DNA of 64,000 nucleotides from Faecalibacterium sp. I3-3-33 (GCF_023347295.1 NZ_CP094469.1:1612001-1676000), one strand, 5' to 3'. Numbered from the stretch's first letter, positions 1 to 8,340 are shown. Translations and numbers: made by a program. Notes: generated from the letters alone by a model not told the origin.

Positions 1-108
1 CCTGTGCAGGTGCGCACGATCTGCATTGCAGACAGCGCAGAACTGCTGGATGCAGACACCCCGCAGGCATTGCAGCAACTGGAAGTCCTTGCCCGGCAAA
101 AAGGCTAA
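1..108 (+). CDS. C-terminal end of a MobA/MocA-like nucleotidyltransferase (partial)
   Basis: Only the last 35 codons are present; the gene starts before the window and ends at a TAA at 106-108. The tail contains an LLDADTPQALQQL stretch. That matches the 'D-(I/A)-D-T-P-x-(D/A)-L' ending typical of MocA-like molybdopterin or NTP transferases. Such proteins load the cytosine or guanine nucleotide on molybdenum cofactors used by xanthine-dehydrogenase-type hydroxylases. The gene converges with the purine permease just 3 bp away, which suits a purine-catabolism neighbourhood, but the family call rests on a short tail. Confidence 0.5.
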   Translation, partial: PVQVRTICIADSAELLDADTPQALQQLEVLARQKG

Positions 109-111
109 GGT

Positions 112-1509
112 TTACTCTGCCATATCGTTCTTGGGCAGCAGCACGTTCAGCAGAATTGCCACAAAAGCAGCCGGAACAATGCCGGACTCGCCGCAGATCA
201 GCTGGAAGACCTGCGGAGCCTGTGCCAGAATGCCGCTGTTGGCACCCATGCCGTAGCCCACGCCCAGTGCCACAGACACGATGGTCAGATGGCGCGGGGT
301 CATCTTTTCCTTGGTGATCAGCTGGATGCCGCTGACCACGATGGAAGAGAACATCATAACGGCTGCACCACCCAGAACAGCCTGCGGCATGATGGAGATC
401 AGCGCGCCCAGCTTGGGGATCAGGCCGCAGAGGATCAGGAACACAGCACCGGAAGCCAGCGCCATGCGGTTGACCACCTTGGTCATGGCCACCAGACCCA
501 CGTTCTGGCTGAAAGAGGTGTTGGGCAGCACGCCGAACAGTGCGGCAAAGGTAGAGCCGAGGCCATCGCAGATGACGCCGCCGGACAGCTCCTTATCAGA
601 GGGTTCGCGGTTCATGCCGCCCTCCATCACGCCGGAGATATCGCCCACGGTCTCCACTGCGGTAACGATGAACATAATCAGCACCGGCAGGATCGCACGG
701 GCGTCAAATACCACCTTGATCGGCATCAGCTTGGGCACTGCGAACCAGGAAGCCTGTGCCACCTTGTTCCAGTTGAGCACCCATGCCTTGGTGAACTCCA
801 CGCCATCGGCAGTCACGCCGGTGGTGGGCAGCACCAGACCCATAATGAATGCAGCCACATAACCGGCCAGAATGCCGATGAGGATGGCAGAGGAGCTGAG
901 GAAACCGGTAGTCCAGTGCTTGAAGAACAGGATGACCACCAGCACGAACAGTGCCAGCAGCAGGTTTTCCACAGAGCCGAAGTCCTTGGCCTTGTTGCCG
1001 CCGCCGAAGGAGTTGATGCCTACCGAGATCAGCGAAAGACCGATGGAAAGCACCACCGTGCCGGTGACCACCGGCGGGAAGAACCTGCGCAGCGGCTTCA
1101 GGAAAAAGCCCAGCACGCTTTCAAAAATACCGCCGATGATGGAGGCACCCATAATCGCGCCATAGGCCAGCACGCCGCCGCCCATCGTGCCCACAACGCT
1201 GTTGAACACGCCGATAAAGCCGGAGCTGGTGCCCATGATAATAGGTACTGCACCGCCCACGGGTCCGATGGTGAACAGCTGCACCAGCGTGACGATACCT
1301 GCCACGAACATGGCGCTTTGCAGCAGGGTGACCTGCAGGTCTGCGAACTCGCCGCCTGCAATGCCGCAGGCGCTGGTGATGATCAGCAGCGGGGTCAGGT
1401 TGCCCACGAACATGGCGCAGACATGCTGCAAGCCCAGCGGGATGGCCTGACGCAGGGACATTTTGGCTTCAAACTGATAAGCCGCTTCTTCAAGCTTGAC
1501 TTCCTTCAA
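112..1509 (-). CDS. NCS2-family xanthine/uracil (purine) permease
   Basis: Integral-membrane nucleobase:cation symporter of about 465 residues with the 12 or more hydrophobic segments expected of the family. The NCS2 signature is visible as QNVGLVAMTK, about two thirds along, and the N-terminal QHVCAMF block carries the conserved His of helix 1. Substrate cannot be fixed by eye; xanthine or uric acid is likeliest given the hydroxylase-type fragment next door. The frame is open to a TTG at 1527, but an AGGAG at about 1520 overlaps that codon. The TTG at 1509, with about 10 nt spacing, is therefore the better start. It has its own promoter (1576-1604). Confidence 0.88.
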   Translation of the reverse strand: MKEVKLEEAAYQFEAKMSLRQAIPLGLQHVCAMFVGNLTPLLIITSACGIAGGEFADLQVTLLQSAMFVAGIVTLVQLFTIGPVGGAVPIIMGTSSGFIGVFNSVVGTMGGGVLAYGAIMGASIIGGIFESVLGFFLKPLRRFFPPVVTGTVVLSIGLSLISVGINSFGGGNKAKDFGSVENLLLALFVLVVILFFKHWTTGFLSSSAILIGILAGYVAAFIMGLVLPTTGVTADGVEFTKAWVLNWNKVAQASWFAVPKLMPIKVVFDARAILPVLIMFIVTAVETVGDISGVMEGGMNREPSDKELSGGVICDGLGSTFAALFGVLPNTSFSQNVGLVAMTKVVNRMALASGAVFLILCGLIPKLGALISIMPQAVLGGAAVMMFSSIVVSGIQLITKEKMTPRHLTIVSVALGVGYGMGANSGILAQAPQVFQLICGESGIVPAAFVAILLNVLLPKNDMAE

Positions 1510-1575
1510 AAATTCCACTCTCCTCAAGGTTTTAAAGGTTTATGCGGTTCGGATGCTTTGCAAAAAAGCGAAAAT

Positions 1576-1604
1576 ATTATAGCAAAATGCAGATAAGATG
1601 TAAA
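1576..1604 (-). promoter_or_regulatory. Sigma-A-type promoter of the purine permease
   Basis: On the minus strand TTTACA (1599-1604) is followed after exactly 17 bp by TATAAT (1576-1581). The leader to the permease start is about 60 nt. No purine riboswitch fold is recognisable between them. Confidence 0.75.
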
Positions 1605-1670
1605 ATAAGTATGACTTTTATATGAAAAATTGCTGCATTCTATAATCGAACTTTTCTCCGGCAGACAAGC

Positions 1671-1743
1671 AAAAAAGCAGGGTTTCTGCATGATTTGTCC
1701 AGCCTGATGTTGCTGGCAGCATACAGAATCCCCTGCTTTTTTT
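1671..1743 (-). terminator. Long hairpin terminator after the RmlD-like gene
   Basis: An imperfect stem starts with GCAGGG/CCCTGC arms, continues through TTCTGTATG/CATGCAGAA and is capped by CCAGC/GCTGG. It is flanked by A-runs and T-runs on both sides, so it could stop transcription from either strand. It separates the reductase from the permease promoter. The rest of 1605-1793 holds nothing else I recognise. Confidence 0.7.
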
Positions 1744-1793
1744 GTGCTTTTCTCTGTTTTTTGTGCGATACGGAAAAATTTGATTCTCTGAGG

Positions 1794-2630
1794 TCAGCGC
1801 AATCCATAATCCCGCAAACAGCGCGTTAACCCTTCCTGTGTGGTGTCAAACACGATGCCCTGCGCCCGCAGCTTGCTGCAATCCATCGCAAGATTCCGTG
1901 CCCAGTCAGCTTCCTGAATATCGACCGTGATTCCCAGTGTCTCAGCGAACTGCCGGGCGGTCAGCACCATGTTTTCAGCGTTTTCGCTGCCGAAGTTATA
2001 GACCCCGCCGGGCAGGGTCAGGGCAGGCTCCAACAGCGCCACTGCCTGCCGGACATAGGTGATGCCCCGGAAATCCCGGACAGAAAAGTGGACAGATTCT
2101 CCCCGCTGCGCTGCACGCAAAAGATTCAACGGCAGATTGCCACGGATGGGCAGCCGGTAACCCGGCAGGTCGTACATCCATGTGGCGCGCAGCAATACGG
2201 CACTTGGGCAAATTGCCTGTACCCGCTGCTCCATTTCCAGCTTGCCCTGCCCGTACACATTGGCAGGCCGCAGCGGAATGCTCTCCGGCAACGGGCCGGA
2301 CTGCTCCACACCGGCATAGACCTGATCCGAACTGAAGGACACCAGCTTTGCGCCAGTCTCAGCTGCTGCCCGGGCAAGCCAGACCGGCAGCTCTACATTG
2401 GCACGGTAAGCCTGCTCCGGGTGGTCGGCGCAGTAACCGGTATCCGAAATGGCTGCGGTGTGCAGGATGGCATCCGGCCGCTGCTGCAAAACAGCCTGCT
2501 GTACGGCGTTTTCCCCTGCTGCTGCCAGAAAGCCTTTGGGAAAGCTGCATAGGTCATACCGCCATGCCCATTGCTGCATCACGCGGGAGCCTACAAAGCC
2601 ACCTGCACCGGTCACAAGGATCTTTTTCAT
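1794..2630 (-). CDS. NAD(P)-dependent sugar-nucleotide reductase, RmlD-like
   Basis: A 278-residue extended short-chain dehydrogenase. The Rossmann motif GAGGFVG sits at residues 8-14 and the catalytic pair at YGQGK near residue 130. Size and the N-terminal KKILVTGAGGFVGS match the RmlD/dTDP-4-dehydrorhamnose reductase subgroup. No rmlABC genes are nearby, so the true substrate is open and an orphan NAD(P)-dependent epimerase/reductase is equally possible. AGGAG lies 6 nt before the ATG. Probably cytosolic, and not obviously in an operon with azlD, which lies 22 bp upstream on the same strand. Confidence 0.75.
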   Translation of the reverse strand: MKKILVTGAGGFVGSRVMQQWAWRYDLCSFPKGFLAAAGENAVQQAVLQQRPDAILHTAAISDTGYCADHPEQAYRANVELPVWLARAAAETGAKLVSFSSDQVYAGVEQSGPLPESIPLRPANVYGQGKLEMEQRVQAICPSAVLLRATWMYDLPGYRLPIRGNLPLNLLRAAQRGESVHFSVRDFRGITYVRQAVALLEPALTLPGGVYNFGSENAENMVLTARQFAETLGITVDIQEADWARNLAMDCSKLRAQGIVFDTTQEGLTRCLRDYGLR

Positions 2631-2652
2631 TTTGTTCTCCTGCTATGAGGTC

Positions 2653-2958
2653 TCAGATAAAAAATTCCAGCACGAACACCACGGCACAGCAGCCTGCAGC
2701 CACCTGAAACAGGCTTGCGCCAAACCATGCGGCGGCAATGCCAACTACCAGTGCAACGGCACCCGCCACCGGGCTCTGCGTTGCCTGAATGATGGCCGGA
2801 AAGGTCATCACAGCCAGCGTTACATAGGGCACATAGTACAAAAATGACTGGATAAATCGGTTTTTGATTGGCTTGCGAATCAACGTCAGCGGCAGGATGC
2901 GGATAGCATAGGACACCAGCGCCATGACCGCAATATAGATATAATTGTTATGCGTCAT
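2653..2958 (-). CDS. azlD: AzlD-family small subunit of branched-chain amino-acid exporter
   Basis: A 101-residue, almost wholly hydrophobic protein with about four membrane segments and the AzlD-typical YAIRILPLTL and YVPYVTLAVM stretches. In known systems AzlC and AzlD (BrnF/BrnE in Corynebacterium) form a two-subunit exporter of branched-chain amino acids and methionine. Its ATG lies inside the end of azlC (11-nt overlap), so the two are translationally coupled. Confidence 0.88.
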   Translation of the reverse strand: MTHNNYIYIAVMALVSYAIRILPLTLIRKPIKNRFIQSFLYYVPYVTLAVMTFPAIIQATQSPVAGAVALVVGIAAAWFGASLFQVAAGCCAVVFVLEFFI

Positions 2959-3724
2959 CTTCGTTTTCCTCCTGCCTGACAGGGAACAGCACCGCTGCTG
3001 CGCCGGAGATCGCCACCGTTAAAAGAATGGTGCGAGTGCCCTCGGAGAGCGCCGAGATGCCCGGCAGATAGCTGCACAGAAAGCTCAGCGCAAAACTGAT
3101 GACCACCAGCACCGCAACGATCCGATCTTTGCGAGCCGGCGGGATGATGATGGCCAAAAACATTCCGTACAACGCCACACTCAAGGCGCTGACTACCCGC
3201 AGCGGCAGTAGGTTACCCGCTATAATGCCCAGCGCTGTACCGGAAGCCCAAGCCGGTGCTGCCAGCAGGATAGCGCCATAGGTATAGTACGGGTTCAGGC
3301 TGCCCGGGCGGGCGATGGTAATGCCGAACAGTTCATCTGTAACATCGTAGCCGATGAGCAGCCGATGCCAGAAGGGCGTTTCCGGCGCAAAGCGCTGTGC
3401 CAGTGCGCAGCTCATTAGAAGATACCGCGCATTGGCAATCAGGGTGATGACTGCCACCTCAAAATAGGTGGCGTTTGCCATAATCAGCGCAAATGCGGCG
3501 TATTCTCCTGCGGAGGCATTGTTCAGAAGGCTGACGAGAAACCCCTGAAACGGCGTAAAGCCCGCCTTGCGGGCTGCGATGCCCAACGAAAACGATACCG
3601 CAAAGTAACCCAGCGCAATAGGCACACCATCCCGCATTCCGTCGCAGAACACCTTGCGGCTGAATTGATCCGCCCTTCCCGTTTGGACGAGCTGCGGCTC
3701 CAAAAGCCTCTGCTTCGATTCCAT
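2948..3724 (-). CDS. azlC: AzlC-family large subunit of branched-chain amino-acid exporter
   Basis: About 258 residues. It contains the AzlC pattern 'GxxxxALGYFAVSFSLGIAARKAGFTP' in outline (positions about 35-60), then five or so further membrane helices. The frame opens at a TTG at 3754, but the ATG at 3724, preceded by AGGAAAGGGG, is the better start. It forms an operon with azlD. A TATAAT at 3767-3772 with a poor -35 lies 40 bp upstream on the minus strand. Confidence 0.88.
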   Translation of the reverse strand: MESKQRLLEPQLVQTGRADQFSRKVFCDGMRDGVPIALGYFAVSFSLGIAARKAGFTPFQGFLVSLLNNASAGEYAAFALIMANATYFEVAVITLIANARYLLMSCALAQRFAPETPFWHRLLIGYDVTDELFGITIARPGSLNPYYTYGAILLAAPAWASGTALGIIAGNLLPLRVVSALSVALYGMFLAIIIPPARKDRIVAVLVVISFALSFLCSYLPGISALSEGTRTILLTVAISGAAAVLFPVRQEENEDDA

Positions 3725-3766
3725 AGTTGATACTTCCCCTTTCCTATTTTGCAAACAGCAGATTCT

Positions 3767-3795
3767 ATTATACTCCCCTGCGGGCAGAGAAGAAA
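3767..3795 (-). promoter_or_regulatory. Probable azlCD promoter
   Basis: TATAAT (3767-3772, minus strand) with a weak TTTCTT -35 at 17 bp spacing (3790-3795). The -10 is perfect; the -35 is poor, so activation by a regulator such as an Lrp-type protein is possible but not shown. Confidence 0.5.
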
Positions 3796-3905
3796 GGGGT
3801 TTCGGGCTTTTTTTGTGTAAAATGCTACGGTCAAAATGCTTAGAGTTTGCGCTGATACAGGAGATGCTTTCAAAGTTACAGCTTATTTGATTGGGCCGGA
3901 AGATA

Positions 3906-3949
3906 AAAACACCCCGGGAGGTTTCGTTTTTGCGGAACCCTCCGGGGTG
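3906..3949 (-). terminator. Displaced guaA terminator, now behind the DUF262 gene
   Basis: Strong hairpin CACCCCGG-AGG / CCT-CCGGGGTG (arms about 3910-3926 and 3933-3949). On the minus strand it is followed by TTTTTATC. It begins 15 bp beyond the left att repeat. If the mobile element were removed it would lie directly after the guaA stop codon, so it is most simply read as the native guaA terminator. Confidence 0.75.
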
Positions 3950-3964
3950 ATGATGCTATTGGGT

Positions 3965-3977
3965 ATTACTCGAGCTC
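3965..3977. repeat. Left att core (13-bp direct repeat)
   Basis: ATTACTCGAGCTC, identical to 12623-12635. On the minus strand it reads as the last codons of guaA plus TAA. On the left it joins host DNA (guaA terminator), on the right element DNA. Confidence 0.85.
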
Positions 3978-4159
3978 GGTAAGTCTTAATTGTTACTAAG
4001 CAAATTTGTTTAGTTTATCTATCTTTGGATGTTCACTTTTCCATGAGATTGCCGTAGTAGATGTGGCTTGCTGATTTTTTAGTATCAGGATAGTATCACG
4101 CAACCAGCGGGATCTCTGTGATTATTATAACGTATTTACGTTCAGGATGCAACTGCCTT
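3978..4159. other. Left terminal non-coding region of the element
   Basis: This completes the 435-bp gene-free stretch 3725-4159. It contains a 20-bp near-palindrome at 3995-4014 (ACTAAG...TTTAGT around CAAATTTG), the two AGTATCA repeats, and a perfect 14-bp palindrome AACGTATTTACGTT-type at 4129-4142. No open frame with a ribosome site is seen. The content fits an integrase/excisionase binding end. Confidence 0.6.
4081..4098 (+). repeat. Left pair of AGTATCA arm-type repeats
   Basis: AGTATCA at 4081-4087 and 4092-4098, starts exactly 11 bp apart. The same pair with the same spacing and orientation recurs near the right end. The integrase has an N-terminal domain of the type that binds such arm repeats. 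Confidence 0.6.
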
Positions 4160-6727
4160 TTAGGAGTCCCATTTATCTTGAATCGTCATTTCAAACGCAC
4201 GCACTTCTTCTAAGCATCGATATAAGTGATTCTTGATTTCCGACTTCGTACTATTCTCTGCCTGAGTAAATACAGATGATTTGAAGAATAATCTGTATCC
4301 CTGTGTCAACTTTCCTCCATCGGTTAGATTAGCCAACTTCTGGAATGCCGTTCGCATTTCGTCGGTAATGCCCTTACAGTAAAAATAAAGTTGTACATAC
4401 AACTCATTTTTATCGCTCGTAATTTCATAGAAATAGTAATTGTTTGTCTTCCATGGACTTAGTATGTCTTCATTTGTCGGTATCACGCTATTCAAGAATG
4501 GGGTTGTAAAACGGACATATCTGCCTTCGCAATTCTTTATATCAAATACAATTTCACCTCTCTTGTCCCGTTCTTCGCACCACTCCTGTGCAATATTTTT
4601 CCAATTTATTCCATCCAATGCTGTGCTATTTGGCCGAGCACTGTAAACAAAGTCTTCTTCCAAATCAAGGTCATACTTCTTCAAAAGTGCCTTGATAAAA
4701 CAGATGCAGTCATACGCAGAATATCCCGTGCTGATGTAAATATCGCTGTCATTTTTCAGCTTTACTGCATTCCGGATGGCGTCCTTATCGTAAGCAAATA
4801 CCGGATTTTGCCACGCTGGAAACACTTCCAAATTTCGCGCCATACGATCAATAATGCTACTGTTTAAGTCGTACAGCTTACCAGCCACCGAACGAACCAT
4901 AAAGGCAAAACTATCAGCACTGACCCTTTCACCTAGAAGCTCATAGTAGTTGACGAGCTTATAGGTCGCATTATGTGGGTCAGACACCGTGTACAGCCGA
5001 TAGCGCGGATCAGAAAAATCAACCTTTGTTGTTGCCAACTCAATGGGAAAGAGTTTCAAAACCTCTTCAGATAGACGCTCTGCACGAGATTCCATTGTCT
5101 GCGCATTCCACTCTGTTTTGTTCTTTACATCACCATAAAGGACGGTAACATGAGTATTTTCCTCTGCAAGCTTATCAAGTTTCTCTGCAAACGGCAGATC
5201 ACCTAGTTCACTGTTATAACCTGTCAGCGTTAAATTACCCAATGTATGCAGATATCGTTCTCGCACTAACTCCCAATCCGTACCGAGCATTCTCTGCCAT
5301 GCAGTCGATAGATTCTTGTTCTGCGGCATGATATGCTCGATGGTCAAAGCATCTGTCTTGATTTGCTCTTTACCCTGATTTTCGATTGCCACAAGCAAAT
5401 ACTTACACAGCGCGTTCTTCCGATAAAGATTACGTTCTTTCAGTGCTGCCACGAACTCTGCATCGCTGGGCATCACATCCTTAGATGTCAGCTGAAGTAG
5501 GAAAGACACGATGGAATCATAGTAGTTGTTCTTATTTTCCGGGCGATTGAACACCCGTCCGTAAAGGGTCTTATACAAGCCACGCAGCGAGTTTGAACCT
5601 ACTTCGCAAATCAAGCGGCGGATACTGTAATTCAGGAGCAACCGAAGAACTTTGCAGAGTGTTTCATCATCGATTACACCAGCATCGAAGTCATCAAACA
5701 CACTGAACAGGAACAGATACACCGTAGTCTGTTTCAGGGTCTGCAAACTTCTCAGCAAATGGTTTACTGTACTGCTGAACCGTTTTTCATCGCCATAATA
5801 GAAAGCATGATATTGCTGGACATAGTGGTAAATCTCTTCCAGCATAGATTCATTGGTATACTGCCCACGTGCATAGAGAGCCTTAAACTCATCGTAGGCC
5901 GTACTCTCCTTAGCAAATCCATCCATTTTGAAATTCAGATAGTCAAGGAAGAATCCCTCCAACTGATCTTTGGACAGCATCTGCTCTGCTTTAAGCCAGT
6001 AATCCTCATATAAACGATCTTGGTCTGTATCTGTCATCAAAACAAAGTTTCGGATTTTATCCGACAAACTTAGCGGAACGCCTGTAGAATTGATTCGTTC
6101 AAAAATTTCCTGTGCATTATCGTCATCATCATCCAGCTTAATCTCTGCGCAGGTCAAATGTTCAAGACCATCGTAGATATTGCCAACCCCCATGTCCGGG
6201 TTATCATTTAAAAATTCCTGAATCAAATCGCAAAACAGCTCATAGTTCCGATAAATGCCACTCGTCCTATCCATCTGTTCAGCATGATCTTCCATCAACA
6301 GCATGAGTTGATTATTATCGCTTTTTATTGGCTTTAGCTTTAGTTTGCTAGAATCATCAATATTGTATCTTTTGAATTTGTCAACATTGAATAGAACTTC
6401 CGCCAACGATTTCTTTTCCTCATCTGTAACAGCTTTATCTATCAGTGCTTTTATCAGAATATAAATTGTTGTCAGTCGCTGCTGACCATCAATAACAACA
6501 TAGTAGTTGATTTTCTTTTCGCTCTTCAAAGGCGCATATACAACCGATCCGCAAAAATGTCTACGATCTCTTTTATGCGCAGTTACTACATCGACAAACA
6601 GTTTCCTACACTGTTCAGCTGACCATTCATAGTTGCGTTGGTAAACAGGAATTGCATATTGGCACTTATTCGGTTCGATAAAGTCATTTATAATTCGACC
6701 TTCTTCAATTTTCACGCCGCAGTCCAT
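4160..6727 (-). CDS. DUF262 + DUF1524 (GmrSD-like) protein, probable anti-phage nuclease
   Basis: 855 residues. The N-terminal DUF262 domain has YQRNYEW at 29-35, the catalytic VIDGQQRLTT at 78-87 and the conserved 'FERINSTGVPLSLSDKIRN' region at about 209-227. A DUF1524 HNH-like nuclease follows with EHIMPQN at 464-470 and HTLGNLTL at 494-501. The C-terminal 280 residues or so are unrecognised. DUF262/DUF1524 fusions include GmrSD type IV restriction enzymes and relatives that use nucleotide hydrolysis to cut modified phage DNA; target here is unknown. The gene is clearly more AT-rich than the rest of the element. It has its own promoter (6746-6774) and is the only cargo. The ATG start has only a weak GGGAG close upstream. 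Confidence 0.85.
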   Translation of the reverse strand: MDCGVKIEEGRIINDFIEPNKCQYAIPVYQRNYEWSAEQCRKLFVDVVTAHKRDRRHFCGSVVYAPLKSEKKINYYVVIDGQQRLTTIYILIKALIDKAVTDEEKKSLAEVLFNVDKFKRYNIDDSSKLKLKPIKSDNNQLMLLMEDHAEQMDRTSGIYRNYELFCDLIQEFLNDNPDMGVGNIYDGLEHLTCAEIKLDDDDDNAQEIFERINSTGVPLSLSDKIRNFVLMTDTDQDRLYEDYWLKAEQMLSKDQLEGFFLDYLNFKMDGFAKESTAYDEFKALYARGQYTNESMLEEIYHYVQQYHAFYYGDEKRFSSTVNHLLRSLQTLKQTTVYLFLFSVFDDFDAGVIDDETLCKVLRLLLNYSIRRLICEVGSNSLRGLYKTLYGRVFNRPENKNNYYDSIVSFLLQLTSKDVMPSDAEFVAALKERNLYRKNALCKYLLVAIENQGKEQIKTDALTIEHIMPQNKNLSTAWQRMLGTDWELVRERYLHTLGNLTLTGYNSELGDLPFAEKLDKLAEENTHVTVLYGDVKNKTEWNAQTMESRAERLSEEVLKLFPIELATTKVDFSDPRYRLYTVSDPHNATYKLVNYYELLGERVSADSFAFMVRSVAGKLYDLNSSIIDRMARNLEVFPAWQNPVFAYDKDAIRNAVKLKNDSDIYISTGYSAYDCICFIKALLKKYDLDLEEDFVYSARPNSTALDGINWKNIAQEWCEERDKRGEIVFDIKNCEGRYVRFTTPFLNSVIPTNEDILSPWKTNNYYFYEITSDKNELYVQLYFYCKGITDEMRTAFQKLANLTDGGKLTQGYRLFFKSSVFTQAENSTKSEIKNHLYRCLEEVRAFEMTIQDKWDS

Positions 6728-6745
6728 CTCCCATCATTTTTTCTG

Positions 6746-6774
6746 ATTATACCAAATATGCTTTTTTCTTTCAA
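6746..6774 (-). promoter_or_regulatory. Promoter of the DUF262 gene
   Basis: On the minus strand TTGAAA (6769-6774), 17 bp, then TATAAT (6746-6751), with a TGG extended -10 element. The predicted start site lies only about 12 nt before the ATG, so the leader is very short. Confidence 0.75.
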
Positions 6775-6798
6775 TCTTTCCTGTTCAAAAGCTCCAAC

Positions 6799-6817
6799 CA
6801 TTAAGTTTTTCTTAATG
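6799..6817. repeat. Palindrome upstream of the DUF262 promoter
   Basis: CATTAAG-TTTTT-CTTAATG, perfect 7-bp arms, about 25 bp upstream of the -35. It lacks a following T-run, so an operator is more likely than a terminator. Confidence 0.4.
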
Positions 6818-6840
6818 ATTCCCATCACCAAACTCAAACC

Positions 6841-6971
6841 ATCTGGAAACCCCAGATAGTTGACAGACCGCCCAAGTTATTAAGCAACGCTTAACAACTG
6901 CCCTGAACTCTTCGGATTTTCCGAAAAGTTGCCCCTATATGTACAGCCCCCGCCAGCATCCGCTGGCGGGG
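6841..6971. repeat. Cluster of four hairpins between mobilization genes and cargo
   Basis: Four inverted repeats occur in 131 bp: ATCTGG/CCAGAT (6841-6857), TTAAGC-AAC-GCTTAA (about 6879-6893), TTCGGA/TCCGAA (6911-6925), and a 10-bp CCCCGCCAGC/GCTGGCGGGG stem (6948-6971). The last lies 12 bp after the relaxase stop and may be its terminator, though no T-run follows. The role of the others is unknown. Confidence 0.55.
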
Positions 6972-6982
6972 ATCTGCTATGC

Positions 6983-8251
6983 TTACAGCTCTATGCTGTT
7001 CTGCCTGTTCTTCTTCTGGCTCCTATCTGTGGTCTGCTCCTGCTCCCTCATAAGACCAATGACCTGTTGCATCTTCTCGGCACCGAAATAGTTCCACACT
7101 CGCCTGAAATCGCGTTTCATCGCATAGAACTGAGAGTTTTCAGCCTCCACTTCTTTCAGCCGCTGGCTTAGATGATGGGTGGCCTTCTTCTCGTCCTGAT
7201 AGAAGTGCAGATACTTATCCCGCTCATCCTTAACCTCCCAGTACTTCCGATGAAGGGCAAAGAGTACCTTCACCAACTTCTGGATCAGCGGCATGGCCTT
7301 CTCCTCCCGATAGCTCTTGGCGGTCTCAAATGTGGCTGCTTCTGGCACCCATTCTTCTGGCCGCTGGGAGTATTGCGCTGACAGGTTTTCCAAACCTTCC
7401 ATAATGGGAGCCAGCTTGTTCAGCTTCTGGCTCTGCTTCTGGTAGGTCAGCTCTGCTTTCTGTACCCGCTGTTCAGCGGCTTCTACGGCTGTCTGCGCTG
7501 TTTCCAGCTGTTCCTGCATCTCGGTCAGGTCGGTCTGGCACTCCTGCTTGGCAGCTTCCAGAGCCGCTACCTCTTTACTACGCTCCTGCTTTTTGAAGTC
7601 CAGCACAGACAGGTGCTCTTCGTGGGTGCCTTTCTGTTCCCACTCGATGCCGTGCCGCTCCATCACGGCGGCAAGCTGCTCTTTCTCGGCGTTGATCCAC
7701 TGGTTCAGCTCGGATTCCCGTTTAGAACCGCCTGCAAAGCCCAAGGCTTTCAGCGCCTGCTTCAGGGACACCTTGGTGTCCAGTCCTTTGCCCTTCCAGC
7801 CGGACACATACGGCACGAAGTCGATGTGCAGATGGGGCGTAGCTTCGTCCATGTGGAGGAAAGCCCCGAACACCCGCAGTGTCGGGTTCCGCTCTTGGAA
7901 GCCCTGCATATACTCGTCCAACAGTTCCTTTGCCAGTGCGCCATTCTCGGTCAGGACACCCATATCATCTTTGTTGCCGATCTGGACGATCAGCTCATGG
8001 AAAAGCTTTTCCTGCTTGCCTGTCCGCAGGTGCTCATAGCAGTCGGTGATACAGCGGTCCTTGTGCTTCTGCTTGGCATTGTAACGCTTCACTGCCTCGT
8101 CAAACAGTTCGTGGTACACCTTCTGAATCGGCTCATCCCGGTACACGACATTCAGGCTGCTGCGCTTCGGGTCTACGTTTTCAGCGGTGAAACTTCTCCG
8201 GTTATGGTTGAGGGAGCCGGGACCCCGCATTACTGAAATGGTTCTTTTCAA
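6983..8251 (-). CDS. MobV-family relaxase (Mob/Pre plasmid recombination enzyme)
   Basis: 422 residues. Motif I appears as GPGSLNHNRRSF (residues 10-21), motif II as AENVDPKRSSLN, and the metal-binding motif III as HMDEATPHLH (133-142). These make the DNA-nicking centre of MobV relaxases, which cut at oriT and pilot the strand into the recipient. Residues from about 220 to 310 are a long charged coiled coil, as in Pre proteins. The frame opens with GTG at 8257, but AAAGGA is spaced for the TTG at 8251, giving MKRTISVM, the usual start of the family. A candidate oriT lies directly upstream. Confidence 0.9.
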   Translation of the reverse strand: MKRTISVMRGPGSLNHNRRSFTAENVDPKRSSLNVVYRDEPIQKVYHELFDEAVKRYNAKQKHKDRCITDCYEHLRTGKQEKLFHELIVQIGNKDDMGVLTENGALAKELLDEYMQGFQERNPTLRVFGAFLHMDEATPHLHIDFVPYVSGWKGKGLDTKVSLKQALKALGFAGGSKRESELNQWINAEKEQLAAVMERHGIEWEQKGTHEEHLSVLDFKKQERSKEVAALEAAKQECQTDLTEMQEQLETAQTAVEAAEQRVQKAELTYQKQSQKLNKLAPIMEGLENLSAQYSQRPEEWVPEAATFETAKSYREEKAMPLIQKLVKVLFALHRKYWEVKDERDKYLHFYQDEKKATHHLSQRLKEVEAENSQFYAMKRDFRRVWNYFGAEKMQQVIGLMREQEQTTDRSQKKNRQNSIEL

Positions 8252-8304
8252 TCGCACGTCCTTTCTCTGTGGAAGTAACTGGTGCCGGACACGGCAAAGG
8301 CTTT

Positions 8305-8340
8305 GTTACTTTCGTCGAAAGTAACGCAAAAGCACTTTTG
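8305..8340. other. Candidate oriT for the MobV relaxase
   Basis: A 10-bp-arm palindrome GTTACTTTCG-T-CGAAAGTAAC (8305-8325) is followed at once by CAAAAG-CA-CTTTTG (8327-8340). They lie 54 bp upstream of the relaxase start, where MobV oriTs usually are. The rest of 8252-8504 shows no credible gene. The nick site itself cannot be read from sequence alone. Confidence 0.5.

Noticed and set aside
1528..1793. Purine riboswitch upstream of the purine permease
   Set aside because: The only strong structure is a terminator-like stem, and it lies upstream of the mapped promoter, so it is not in the permease leader.
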